A stretch of DNA of 9,290 nucleotides from Frankiaceae bacterium (GTDB taxonomy: Bacteria > Actinomycetota > Actinomycetes > JAFAQI01). The notes under the pieces were generated by a model, which was given only the letters and a program-made list of their open reading frames with translations, made no database searches and was not told the origin of the DNA. How positions within the stretch are numbered: the stretch's first letter is position 1; every line of letters starts with the position of its first letter. Positions 1 to 5,726 of this stretch are shown one piece after another. A program made the translations under genes and the position numbers. The stretch covers positions 1-9,290 of the forward strand of contig JAVEEE010000053.1 in NCBI GenBank assembly GCA_030840615.1, written 5' to 3'.

Positions 1-32
1 TTCGCCCCGCTGTGCGTCTTCATCTTGGGCAT
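1..32 (-). CDS. rpmI: Ribosomal protein L35, 5' end only (partial)
   Basis: Only the first ten codons fall in the window. They read MPKMKTHSGA, the well-conserved N-terminus of bacterial large-subunit protein L35. The ATG is at 30-32, 60 bases after the infC stop, which matches the usual infC-rpmI-rplT order. A second ATG (codon 4) is at 21-23, but the L35 family begins MPKMK, so the first is taken. No strong Shine-Dalgarno is visible (a weak GAGACGAG lies upstream), so translation may depend on coupling to infC. The gene continues past the left edge. The call rests on a short but distinctive match plus synteny. Confidence 0.88.
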   Translation of the reverse strand, partial: MPKMKTHSGA

Positions 33-92
33 CGCTGGCTCGTCTCTATGTGTCGGTCTGGTTCGTCTGTTGGGGTCGTCGGTTTCGACGGG

Positions 93-665
93 TCATTCGG
101 TGGCGGCGGCCTCGGCGGTCCCGCGCGTCTGCTGCTGGTGATGCTGCTGCTGAAGCTTGCGGTGCGGCGCCATGACCATGATCATGTTGCGGCCGTCCTG
201 CTTGGGCTCGAACTCCACATAGCCGAGCTCCTGGACGTCCTCCGCCAGCCGCTTGAGCAACCGATAGCCCAGCTCGGGCCGGGACTGCTCGCGTCCGCGG
301 AACATGATGGTGATCTTGACCTTGTCCCCCGCCTTGAGGAACCGGACGACGTGACCCTTCTTGGTCTCGTAGTCGTGCGGGTCGATCTTCGGCCGGAGCT
401 TCATCTCTTTGATGACCGTGTGCACCTGGTTGCGGCGTGCCTCACGAGCCTTCTGCGCGGTCTCGTACTTGTACTTGCCGTAGTCCATGAGCTTGCAGAC
501 CGGTGGCCGGGCGGTTGCTGCGACCTCGACGAGATCGAGATCTGCTTCCTGGGCCAGGCGCAGTGCATCGCCGATGGCGACGATGCCGACCTGCTCGCCG
601 TTGGGACCGACAAGCCGCACTTCGGGGACGCGGATCCGGTCGTTGATGCGGGGTTCGACGCTGAT
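93..665 (-). CDS. infC: Translation initiation factor IF-3, starting at ATC
   Basis: IF-3 binds the 30S subunit, blocks premature 50S joining and checks start codon and initiator tRNA. The 190-residue product has the N-domain (about 1-75, with RINDRIRVPEVRLVG and KLMDYGKYKYE), a basic linker (AQKAREARRNQ) and the C-domain (about 83-168, with IKEMKLRPKIDPHDY and GDKVKITIMFRGRE). The length is normal for actinobacteria. The first ATG/GTG/TTG-type start in frame is a GTG at 618-620, but that would cut off the conserved SVEPRINDRIRVPE segment. The frame runs upstream to ATC at 663-665, with an AGGAGG four bases before it and an in-frame TGA at 675-677. ATC is therefore the only start that keeps the full N-domain. 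Rare starts in infC are known and serve IF-3 autoregulation in E. coli (AUU). The C-terminus ends in an unusual Gln/His run (QQQHHQQQ). The gene is followed by rpmI. Confidence 0.95.
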   Translation of the reverse strand: MSVEPRINDRIRVPEVRLVGPNGEQVGIVAIGDALRLAQEADLDLVEVAATARPPVCKLMDYGKYKYETAQKAREARRNQVHTVIKEMKLRPKIDPHDYETKKGHVVRFLKAGDKVKITIMFRGREQSRPELGYRLLKRLAEDVQELGYVEFEPKQDGRNMIMVMAPHRKLQQQHHQQQTRGTAEAAATE

Positions 666-669
666 GGGG

Positions 670-676
670 CCTCCTC
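670..676 (-). promoter_or_regulatory. Strong ribosome binding site fixing the ATC start of infC
   Basis: On the minus strand this reads GAGGAGG, four bases before the ATC at 663-665. An in-frame TGA (675-677) overlaps it, so no start further upstream is possible. A near-perfect Shine-Dalgarno with a poor start codon is the arrangement expected for infC genes that are regulated by IF-3 itself. The autoregulation is inferred by analogy. Confidence 0.8.
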
Positions 677-712
677 AGGCTTCGCTGACGCAAACTGGGC
701 CCCGACGCGAAG

Positions 713-739
713 AGCCCCGTGCGACCTGCGCACGGGGCC
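713..739 (-). promoter_or_regulatory. GC-rich hairpin in infC leader (possible attenuator)
   Basis: The arms 714-723 and 729-738 are perfectly complementary (GCCCCGTGCG and its complement) with a 5-base loop. A G-U pair at 713/739 extends the stem to 11 bp on the minus-strand RNA. It is followed by TCTTCGCG, which is too poor in T for a classical intrinsic terminator. It lies about 50 bases before the infC start, inside the leader. It could be an attenuator, a protein-binding element or the end of the preceding unit. The structure is plain; its function is inferred. Confidence 0.55.
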
Positions 740-761
740 TCGAGACGACGACGCCGGACCG

Positions 762-779
762 GGTCTCGGTGGCGAGACC
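762..779 (-). promoter_or_regulatory. Second hairpin in infC leader
   Basis: A perfect 7-bp stem (762-768 with 773-779) closes a 4-base loop. On the RNA strand the hexamer GTCTCG occurs three times (at 779-784, 773-778 and 741-746), while its complement CGAGAC occurs once (763-768). The complement could therefore pair either with an upstream or with a downstream copy, giving alternative leader folds. Functional meaning is inference only. Confidence 0.4.
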
Positions 780-879
780 GAGACGATCCGTACGAAGACC
801 CGTCAGCCGGGGGCTGAGCGGGTGGGAGTCGAGGCTCCGCTTGCACGGCAGTCGTGCAGACCTGCCGGTCGCACGCTCA

Positions 880-888
880 AGGCTAGCA
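880..888 (-). promoter_or_regulatory. Candidate extended -10 promoter for infC operon
   Basis: The minus strand reads TGC-TAGCCT. This fits the actinobacterial TAnnnT -10 pattern preceded by a TGn extension. No good -35 box is seen at 17-18 bases (that region lies in a tandem repeat at 901-922), which is tolerable for an extended -10 promoter. Transcription would start near 873 and give a leader of about 208 bases carrying both hairpins. It sits 39 bases after the sseB-family stop codon. Confidence 0.4.
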
Positions 889-900
889 GGAACTGCCCGC

Positions 901-922
901 CGTCGTCGGGTCGTCGTCGGGT
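901..922. repeat. Perfect 11-bp tandem duplication
   Basis: CGTCGTCGGGT occurs twice head to tail, at 901-911 and 912-922. The pair lies between the stop of the SseB-family gene and the candidate infC -10 element, where a -35 box would be expected. It may be a recent slippage duplication or a paired protein-binding site. The sequence does not decide between these. Confidence 0.75.
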
Positions 923-926
923 CCGT

Positions 927-1370
927 TCACGGCGCGAGGCCGACTCGAGCGGCGGGGTTGGCGAGCAGCGCCTGGGCAGCTCGTCCCAGCGTCTGAAGGT
1001 CCTCGCCCGTGACCGTGTGCGAGACCGGGCCGGCGACGTCCAGCACCAGGCCGTCGTAGCCCTCGTCGACAGCCGATGCGACCACGCGCGCGCCGATCAT
1101 CGGGACCGGACGTGCATTGTCCCGCCAGGCCCGCAGCGCGTCGTACGACGAGAAGACGGGCAGCGCCCGGCGACCTTCCGGGTCGACCAGGGCCGGGACG
1201 GTCATGGCGGCCTCGCCGTCGGTCCCTACGGCGATGACCGGCACCAGCAGGCGGGCACGAAGCAGCGCGACCGACACCTCGCGGCTACTTCCACGGGCAA
1301 GGGCCGGGCGCAGCACCGGATCGACGGTGCCGTCGTCGTCTGCCGCTGCAGGGGTGGTGCCCGGGATCAC
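927..1370 (-). CDS. SseB-family protein (N-terminal SseB domain), function unknown
   Basis: The 147-residue soluble protein has the hallmarks of the SseB N-terminal domain family: a conserved LLRARLLVPVIAV strand-turn region (about 36-48), PEGRRALPVFSSYDALRAW (about 64-82) and GLVLDVAGP (about 106-114). The family is named after E. coli SseB, linked to enhanced serine sensitivity; its biochemical role is not established. No catalytic motif, signal peptide or membrane segment is visible. It starts with GTG at 1368-1370, overlapping the transporter stop as GTGA, and no Shine-Dalgarno is seen, so it is probably translated by coupling. A small gene of this family just upstream of infC is, to my knowledge, a recurrent actinobacterial arrangement. 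Family call is good, role unknown. Confidence 0.75.
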   Translation of the reverse strand: MIPGTTPAAADDDGTVDPVLRPALARGSSREVSVALLRARLLVPVIAVGTDGEAAMTVPALVDPEGRRALPVFSSYDALRAWRDNARPVPMIGARVVASAVDEGYDGLVLDVAGPVSHTVTGEDLQTLGRAAQALLANPAARVGLAP

Positions 1371-2281
1371 GGCTGAACGCTAGTGCGACGGGCGCCGACC
1401 ACGCCGACCGCAACCAAGGTCAGCGCCGCGCCGATGACAGTCGTGACTTTCAGCTCGATGCCCGGCGCGGGCCAGACGAGGTCGAGAATCACGCCGCCGA
1501 GCAGCTGGCCGGCGACCGTAGCCAGCGACAGCCGGAGCACTCCGAGGGGCTGGACCGACGCGGCAGCGAGTGCGATGTAGATGGCGCCGAGCAGTCCTCC
1601 CAGGTAGAGCCACCACTCGCCGGGCAGCGAGCGGCCGGCGAGATCGCCGCGGGCACCGGCGATCACGACGAGCGCCAGCGTCCCGCCGAGGAAGGAAGCG
1701 AGAGCTGCGACGGAGGCGCTGGCGGAGACCCGGCGGAGCTGACCGTTGGCCGCCTGCTGCAGCGCCGACGCCGCACCGGAGGCGAAGAGAACGAGTAACA
1801 GAGCGGGGCGTACCGCCGACCCGTCGTCCCCGACCGCACCCAGCGCGACCGCCCCGACTGCGAGGACCGCCCCGCCGAGTCGCAACCCGTCCACAGCGCG
1901 CCGCCCACCGGGGCCCAGGCCTGCACCGTCGACCACCAGCGCACCGACTGCGGTGCCGGCGACGATGCAGACCGACACCAGAGCGACACCGACCTGCGGG
2001 ACTCCCTCCGCAGTGGAGGCGACGAGGGCGGCTCCGGCAAGGCCACCGAGCCACCACCACCAGCGGACCGTTGTGGCGCGCAGCCGTCGAACACCGTCGC
2101 GATGCCCGATGGCGACGACGACCAGCAGCAGCGTCGTGCCGACGCCGAACGAGAGCAGTGCGGCGTCAACGGCGGAGTGCAGCCTGGCGCCGAGCTCTCC
2201 GTTGATCCGTGCCTGCAACCCGAGCAGACCGCCGGCTGCCACCACGGCCAGGACGAGCAGGTGGGTGAGCCGATCGCCCAC
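1367..2281 (-). CDS. DMT-superfamily transporter, DUF606/YdcZ-like fused duplicate
   Basis: This 304-residue integral membrane protein has about ten hydrophobic segments (roughly 6-23, 37-58, 75-92, 97-117, 134-151, 158-176, 189-209, 223-243, 250-270, 279-297). Its two halves are related: GLLGLQARINGELG (about 18-31) is echoed by GAASALQQAANGQLRR (about 169-184), and each is followed by a similar Ser/Ala-rich helix (SAVDAALLSFGVGT and SASVAALASFLGGT). This fits a fusion of two five-helix units of the DUF606 (YdcZ) type in the drug/metabolite transporter superfamily. The substrate cannot be read from sequence. The GTG start overlaps the last base of the hisG stop (TAG/GTG), and the stop overlaps the next gene, so it belongs to the rib/his run. 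A run of four Trp codons sits at the start of the third helix. Confidence 0.8.
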   Translation of the reverse strand: MGDRLTHLLVLAVVAAGGLLGLQARINGELGARLHSAVDAALLSFGVGTTLLLVVVAIGHRDGVRRLRATTVRWWWWLGGLAGAALVASTAEGVPQVGVALVSVCIVAGTAVGALVVDGAGLGPGGRRAVDGLRLGGAVLAVGAVALGAVGDDGSAVRPALLLVLFASGAASALQQAANGQLRRVSASASVAALASFLGGTLALVVIAGARGDLAGRSLPGEWWLYLGGLLGAIYIALAAASVQPLGVLRLSLATVAGQLLGGVILDLVWPAPGIELKVTTVIGAALTLVAVGVVGARRTSVQP

Positions 2282-3156
2282 TACTCCACGATCTTGCTGA
2301 TCGGCAGCTCGAGAATGTCGCGTGCGCCGGCCGACTTCAGCGCCGGGATCAAGGTGTTGACACCGCGACGAGGTACGACGGTCTCGACCGCGTGCATGTC
2401 GCGGTCGGCCAGCTGCGTCACCGTCGGCGACGCCATCGCCGGCAACAACGCGAGCACGCCGTTGAGGTCAGCCCCGCCGACGTTGAGCTTGAGCAGCACC
2501 TGACCGCGGGCGCGGATGGCTCCCTGAAGCAGCAATGCGATGTCCTCCATCGCCGCCCGCTTCTCCGGAGTGGCGAACGATTTCCGGTTGGCCACGAGCT
2601 CGGTCCGCGAGGTCAACAACGTCTCGAGAATCCGCAGGCCGTGCGCACGCAACGAGGAGCCGGTCTCGGTGACGTCCACGATGGCGTCGACGATGTCCGG
2701 CACCTTCGCCTCGGTCGCGCCGTAGGACGGCACGATGACGGCGTCGACGCCCGCGTCGGTGAAGAACCGTCGGGTCAGCTCCGGGTACTCCGTCGACACG
2801 CGTACGCCGTGCGGCAGTTCAGCAGCGGACTTGGCGGGGTGCTCGTTGGGAACCGCCAGGATCACCCGAACCGGGTCGGCGGTCGCCTTGGAGTATTGGA
2901 GCTCGCACACCGAGTCGATGTCGCTGGCGGTCTCTTCCACCCAGTCGCGACCCGTGATCCCGAGGTCGAACAGTCCTTGCTCGACATAGCGCGGGATCTC
3001 CTGCGGTCTCAGGAACATGACGCGTTCGATGCGCGGGTCGTCGATGGACGCCCGGTAGTCACGGTCGGAGCCGCGACGCACCGCGAGGTCGGCGGCGTCG
3101 AACAGCTCGAGCGTGGCCTTCTCGAGAGAGCCTTTCGGCAGGACGAGCGAGAGCAA
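2281..3156 (-). CDS. hisG: ATP phosphoribosyltransferase, long form
   Basis: HisG condenses ATP and PRPP into N1-(5-phosphoribosyl)-ATP, the first and feedback-inhibited step of histidine synthesis. The 291-residue length and an extra C-terminal domain (about 213-288, LKLNVGGADLNGVLALLPA onward) mark the long form, which has its own ACT-like histidine-sensing domain and needs no HisZ. Visible catalytic features are LPKGSLEKATLELF at the N-terminus, GLFDLGITGRDWVEE (about 61-75) and the PRPP loop DVTETGSSLRAHGL (about 161-174). Translation starts at TTG (3154-3156); GGAAGG lies six bases upstream, no ATG/GTG is nearby, and the family begins M-L-x-L-x-L-P-K-G-S. It lies 66 bases after ribH. hisE, often seen here in related genomes, is absent from the gap. 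It abuts the transporter gene by one base. Confidence 0.95.
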   Translation of the reverse strand: MLSLVLPKGSLEKATLELFDAADLAVRRGSDRDYRASIDDPRIERVMFLRPQEIPRYVEQGLFDLGITGRDWVEETASDIDSVCELQYSKATADPVRVILAVPNEHPAKSAAELPHGVRVSTEYPELTRRFFTDAGVDAVIVPSYGATEAKVPDIVDAIVDVTETGSSLRAHGLRILETLLTSRTELVANRKSFATPEKRAAMEDIALLLQGAIRARGQVLLKLNVGGADLNGVLALLPAMASPTVTQLADRDMHAVETVVPRRGVNTLIPALKSAGARDILELPISKIVE

Positions 3157-3222
3157 GGGAGGCCTTCCGGTCGTGCGGCAGGGAGGAATCGGCGGGCGGA
3201 TTCGGGTGAAGGCGGTCGCGCG

Positions 3223-3732
3223 TCAGCGCGCGCCCGCCTCCTCATGACCCTCGCCGCGTCGCAGCTTGCGCAACAACAGCGCCGTGTCGACCGCAGCCAT
3301 CACGGCCTCCCATCCCTTGTCTTCACTCGAATCCGGCAGTCCGCACCGGTCGAGTGCCTGCTCCTCGGTGTCGCAGGTGAGCACGCCGAACCCTACCGGG
3401 ACTCCGGTGTCCAGGGCGACGCGGGTGAGGCCGTCCGTCGCGGCGCGACAGACGTAGTCGAAGTGCGGGGTGCCACCGCGAATGACGACAGCGAGAGCGA
3501 CAACCGCGTCGTATCGCTGCTGGGCAAGGGCCTTCGCTGTCACGGCAAGCTCGAACGCGCCGGGCACGCGTACGACTGCACTGTCCTCGACACCTGCAGC
3601 CTCGAGGGCGCGGTGGGCGCCCGCCAACAATCCTTCTGTCACCTGCCGATGCCAGCGGGTGGCGACGATTGCGACGCGAAGGCCGTGACCGTCGCGCGTC
3701 ACGTCGTCGCTCGGTGCGCCTCTGCCGCTCAT
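3223..3732 (-). CDS. ribH: 6,7-dimethyl-8-ribityllumazine synthase
   Basis: RibH joins 5-amino-6-ribitylaminouracil (from RibD plus a phosphatase) with 3,4-dihydroxy-2-butanone 4-phosphate (from RibB) to make lumazine, the substrate of RibE. It is expected to form a cytoplasmic pentamer or 60-mer shell. Visible motifs are RVAIVATRWH (about 19-28, with the aromatic that stacks on the pyrimidine), VPGAFEL (56-62), GGTPHFDYV (86-94, catalytic His90), VPVGFGVLTCDTEEQALDR (111-129, with Arg129 expected to hold phosphate) and SSEDKGWEA (135-143). The length of 169 is normal, with a short charged tail. The ATG is four bases after the ribBA stop and is preceded by GAGGTGAGGGC, so coupling to ribBA is likely. 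Confidence 0.97.
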   Translation of the reverse strand: MSGRGAPSDDVTRDGHGLRVAIVATRWHRQVTEGLLAGAHRALEAAGVEDSAVVRVPGAFELAVTAKALAQQRYDAVVALAVVIRGGTPHFDYVCRAATDGLTRVALDTGVPVGFGVLTCDTEEQALDRCGLPDSSEDKGWEAVMAAVDTALLLRKLRRGEGHEEAGAR

Positions 3733-3736
3733 GCCC

Positions 3737-5125
3737 TCACCTCACCCCGTCGTATGCGGTGTCGTCGACGACCGGAAGTGCGAACGGCGACAGCGCACGC
3801 GCCATCCGCAGTGCACTGCGAACCGCAGCCGGCTCCAGCCGAGCCGCCCGCTCCCCGACCTGGGTGGGTAGCGCATCGGCGCTGGCCTCGGTCACCTCGT
3901 CGTCCAGCGGCGGCAGGCCGGGCAGATCGTGGCCCATGCGATCGCGCTTGGTGGTCAGGTAGCGCAGGTTGTCCGGTGTGACCCGCACGGGCAGCGGCAC
4001 CCGCGCGACGATCGACAGGCCATAACCCTCGAGGCCCGCCTGCTTCGACGGGTTGTTGGTGAGAAGTCGCATCGAGCGCACACCGAGGTCTGCGAGTATC
4101 TGTGCCCCGGTGCCGTAGTCGCGGGCGTCTGCCGGGAGCCCGAGTGCGAGGTTGGCATCGACAGTGTCTTCCCCAGCGTCCTGCAGCTGGTAGGCCTGCA
4201 GCTTGTGCATGAGCCCGATGCCGCGTCCTTCGTGGCCCCGGACATAGAGCACCACGCCGCGGCCCTCCGCGGCGACTGCCGCCAGCGCCGCGTCGAGCTG
4301 CGGGCCGCAGTCGCAGCGCAACGACTCGAACACGTCGCCTGTCAGGCATTCCGAGTGGACCCGGACCAGCATGTCCTGTCCTGCACCGACCTCGCCCCTG
4401 ATGAGGGCGATGTGCTCGGTGCCGTCGATGAGGCTGGTGTAGCCGACAGAACGGAACTCGCCGTGCGGTGTCGGGATACGCGCTTCCGCGATGCGGCGTA
4501 CCTGGCTCTCCGTGTGACGTCGATGCGCAATGAGGTCAGCGATCGAGATGAGTGCGAGGTCGTGCTCGGCGGCGAATACCTCCAGCTCGTCGAGACGTGC
4601 CATGTCCTCGACGTCCTTCTGGCTCACGATCTCGCAGAGCACGCCAGCAGGTCGCAGCCCCGCCAGCAGGCAGAGGTCCACGGCCGCCTCGGTGTGACCA
4701 GGGCGCCGCAGCACGCCGCCGGCCTTGGCCCGCAGGGGTACGACGTGGCCCGGCCGGGTGAAGTCGACAGCCGACGCGGCGGGATCGGCGAGCATCCGCA
4801 TCGTGATGGCGCGGTCGTGCGCGGAGATGCCGGTGCTGACGCCCTCTCGCGCGTCGACGGAGACGGTGTAGGCCGTTCCACGCTTGTCCTGGTTGGTGTG
4901 GTACATCGGCGGGAGCTCGAGCCGGTCGCAGTCGGGCTCAGTCAACGGCACGCAGATGTAGCCCGATGTGTAGCGGACCATGAACGCGACGAGCTCCGGT
5001 GTCGCCATCTCGGCGGCGAAGATCAGGTCGCCTTCGTTTTCGCGGTCCGCATCGTCGACGACGACCACCGCTTTGCCTGCCGCGATGTCGTCGATCGCCT
5101 GCTGCACGGTGGAGAACGCACTCAT
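3737..5125 (-). CDS. ribBA: Bifunctional DHBP synthase / GTP cyclohydrolase II
   Basis: This protein starts both branches of riboflavin synthesis. The N-terminal RibB domain (about 1-203) converts ribulose 5-phosphate into 3,4-dihydroxy-2-butanone 4-phosphate plus formate. The C-terminal RibA domain (about 208-404) opens GTP to the diaminopyrimidine. RibB shows the acidic loop DDADRENEGDL (24-34), the HDRAITMR stretch (103-110) and RPGHTEAAVDL (141-151). RibA shows the zinc cysteines Cys260, Cys271 and Cys273 in CLTGDVFESLRCDCG, the Tyr294-containing YVRGHEGRGIGL (294-305) and LLTNNPSK (354-361). Both halves look intact. An Ala/Glu/Arg-rich tail of about 58 residues (405-462) follows the usual end of RibA and resembles nothing I recognise. 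The ATG overlaps the ribE stop as ATGA, with GGAG six bases upstream. ribH follows after four bases. Confidence 0.97.
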   Translation of the reverse strand: MSAFSTVQQAIDDIAAGKAVVVVDDADRENEGDLIFAAEMATPELVAFMVRYTSGYICVPLTEPDCDRLELPPMYHTNQDKRGTAYTVSVDAREGVSTGISAHDRAITMRMLADPAASAVDFTRPGHVVPLRAKAGGVLRRPGHTEAAVDLCLLAGLRPAGVLCEIVSQKDVEDMARLDELEVFAAEHDLALISIADLIAHRRHTESQVRRIAEARIPTPHGEFRSVGYTSLIDGTEHIALIRGEVGAGQDMLVRVHSECLTGDVFESLRCDCGPQLDAALAAVAAEGRGVVLYVRGHEGRGIGLMHKLQAYQLQDAGEDTVDANLALGLPADARDYGTGAQILADLGVRSMRLLTNNPSKQAGLEGYGLSIVARVPLPVRVTPDNLRYLTTKRDRMGHDLPGLPPLDDEVTEASADALPTQVGERAARLEPAAVRSALRMARALSPFALPVVDDTAYDGVR

Positions 5126-5721
5126 GACTGCTCCAGCCGTGACGCAAGCAGCCGCTCGACGTGCTTTGCCAACACGTCCACCTCGACGTTGACCCGGTCA
5201 CCTACTGCACGGCTTCCGAGAGTTGTGCGTCGAAGTGTCTCCGGGATCAGGCTGACGGCGATGGAGACGTCATCGAGCGACGCCACGGTGAGGCTGACGC
5301 CATCGAGTGCGATCGAACCTTTCGCCACCACGTAACGCATCAGGTCGGAAGGGATCTCGATGACGACGACCTCCCAGCCGTCGCCGGGCTCGCGTCGCAG
5401 GACGGTGCCGACACCGTCGACATGACCCTGCACCACGTGCCCGCCGAGCCGGCTCGAGGCCGTCGCGGCGCGCTCGAGGTTGACGGGGTCACCGGGTTGC
5501 AGCGACCCGAGAGCGCTCGCGCGCAACGTCTCCGCCATGACGTCTGAGCTGAACAGATCGCCGTCGACGTCCACGGCCGTGAGACAGACGCCGTTGACGC
5601 AGATGGAATCACCGCGGTTGCTGCCCGGCACGACCGAACCTTGCACGGTGAGGCGAGCGGACTTCTCGCCAGGGACGATGGTCACGACCTGACCGAGCGT
5701 CTCGACGATCCCGGTGAACAT
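5122..5721 (-). CDS. ribE: Riboflavin synthase, alpha chain
   Basis: RibE dismutates two 6,7-dimethyl-8-ribityllumazine molecules into riboflavin and the pyrimidine reused by RibH; it acts as a trimer. The 199-residue protein has the two tandem lumazine-binding barrels (about 1-97 and 98-190). Key stretches are the invariant N-terminus MFTGIVE, VNGVCLTAV (about 42-50), RLGGHVVQGHVDG (about 91-103) and LIPETLRRTTLG (about 158-169). I chose ATG at 5719-5721 because the family begins exactly at MFTGIVE. An in-frame GTG at 5728-5730 would add three residues and would overlap the ribD stop as GTGA, so it remains possible. It overlaps ribBA by four bases at its end. In B. subtilis literature the alpha-chain gene carries the name ribE; E. 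coli calls it ribC. Confidence 0.96.
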   Translation of the reverse strand: MFTGIVETLGQVVTIVPGEKSARLTVQGSVVPGSNRGDSICVNGVCLTAVDVDGDLFSSDVMAETLRASALGSLQPGDPVNLERAATASSRLGGHVVQGHVDGVGTVLRREPGDGWEVVVIEIPSDLMRYVVAKGSIALDGVSLTVASLDDVSIAVSLIPETLRRTTLGSRAVGDRVNVEVDVLAKHVERLLASRLEQS

Positions 5722-5726
5722 CAGCC

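Noticed and set aside
714..738. Rho-independent terminator ending the rib/his run
   Set aside because: The stem is strong, but it lies within the likely infC transcript and lacks a U-tract in either direction; a leader element is more likely.
803..874. 23-codon GTG-started reading frame in the infC leader as an attenuator peptide
   Set aside because: Its start would fall at the predicted transcription start with no room for a ribosome site, and it shows no run of a regulatory amino acid.
12..1376. 454-codon plus-strand reading frame antisense to infC, its leader and the SseB-family gene
   Set aside because: It spans two well-supported minus-strand genes and their gap, shows no domain pattern, and is Arg/Asp/Gly/Ala-rich as expected when GC-rich codons are read on the other strand.
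2052..2068. CCA/TGG triplet run in the transporter as a microsatellite
   Set aside because: It encodes four Trp at the start of a membrane helix in a sound frame and is too short to be a repeat element.
2392..3981. 529-codon plus-strand reading frame antisense to hisG, ribH and the end of ribBA
   Set aside because: Same antisense GC effect; it crosses three real genes and resembles no protein.
3929..5335. 468-codon plus-strand reading frame antisense to ribBA and ribE
   Set aside because: It lies wholly over convincing genes, with composition typical of an antisense frame.
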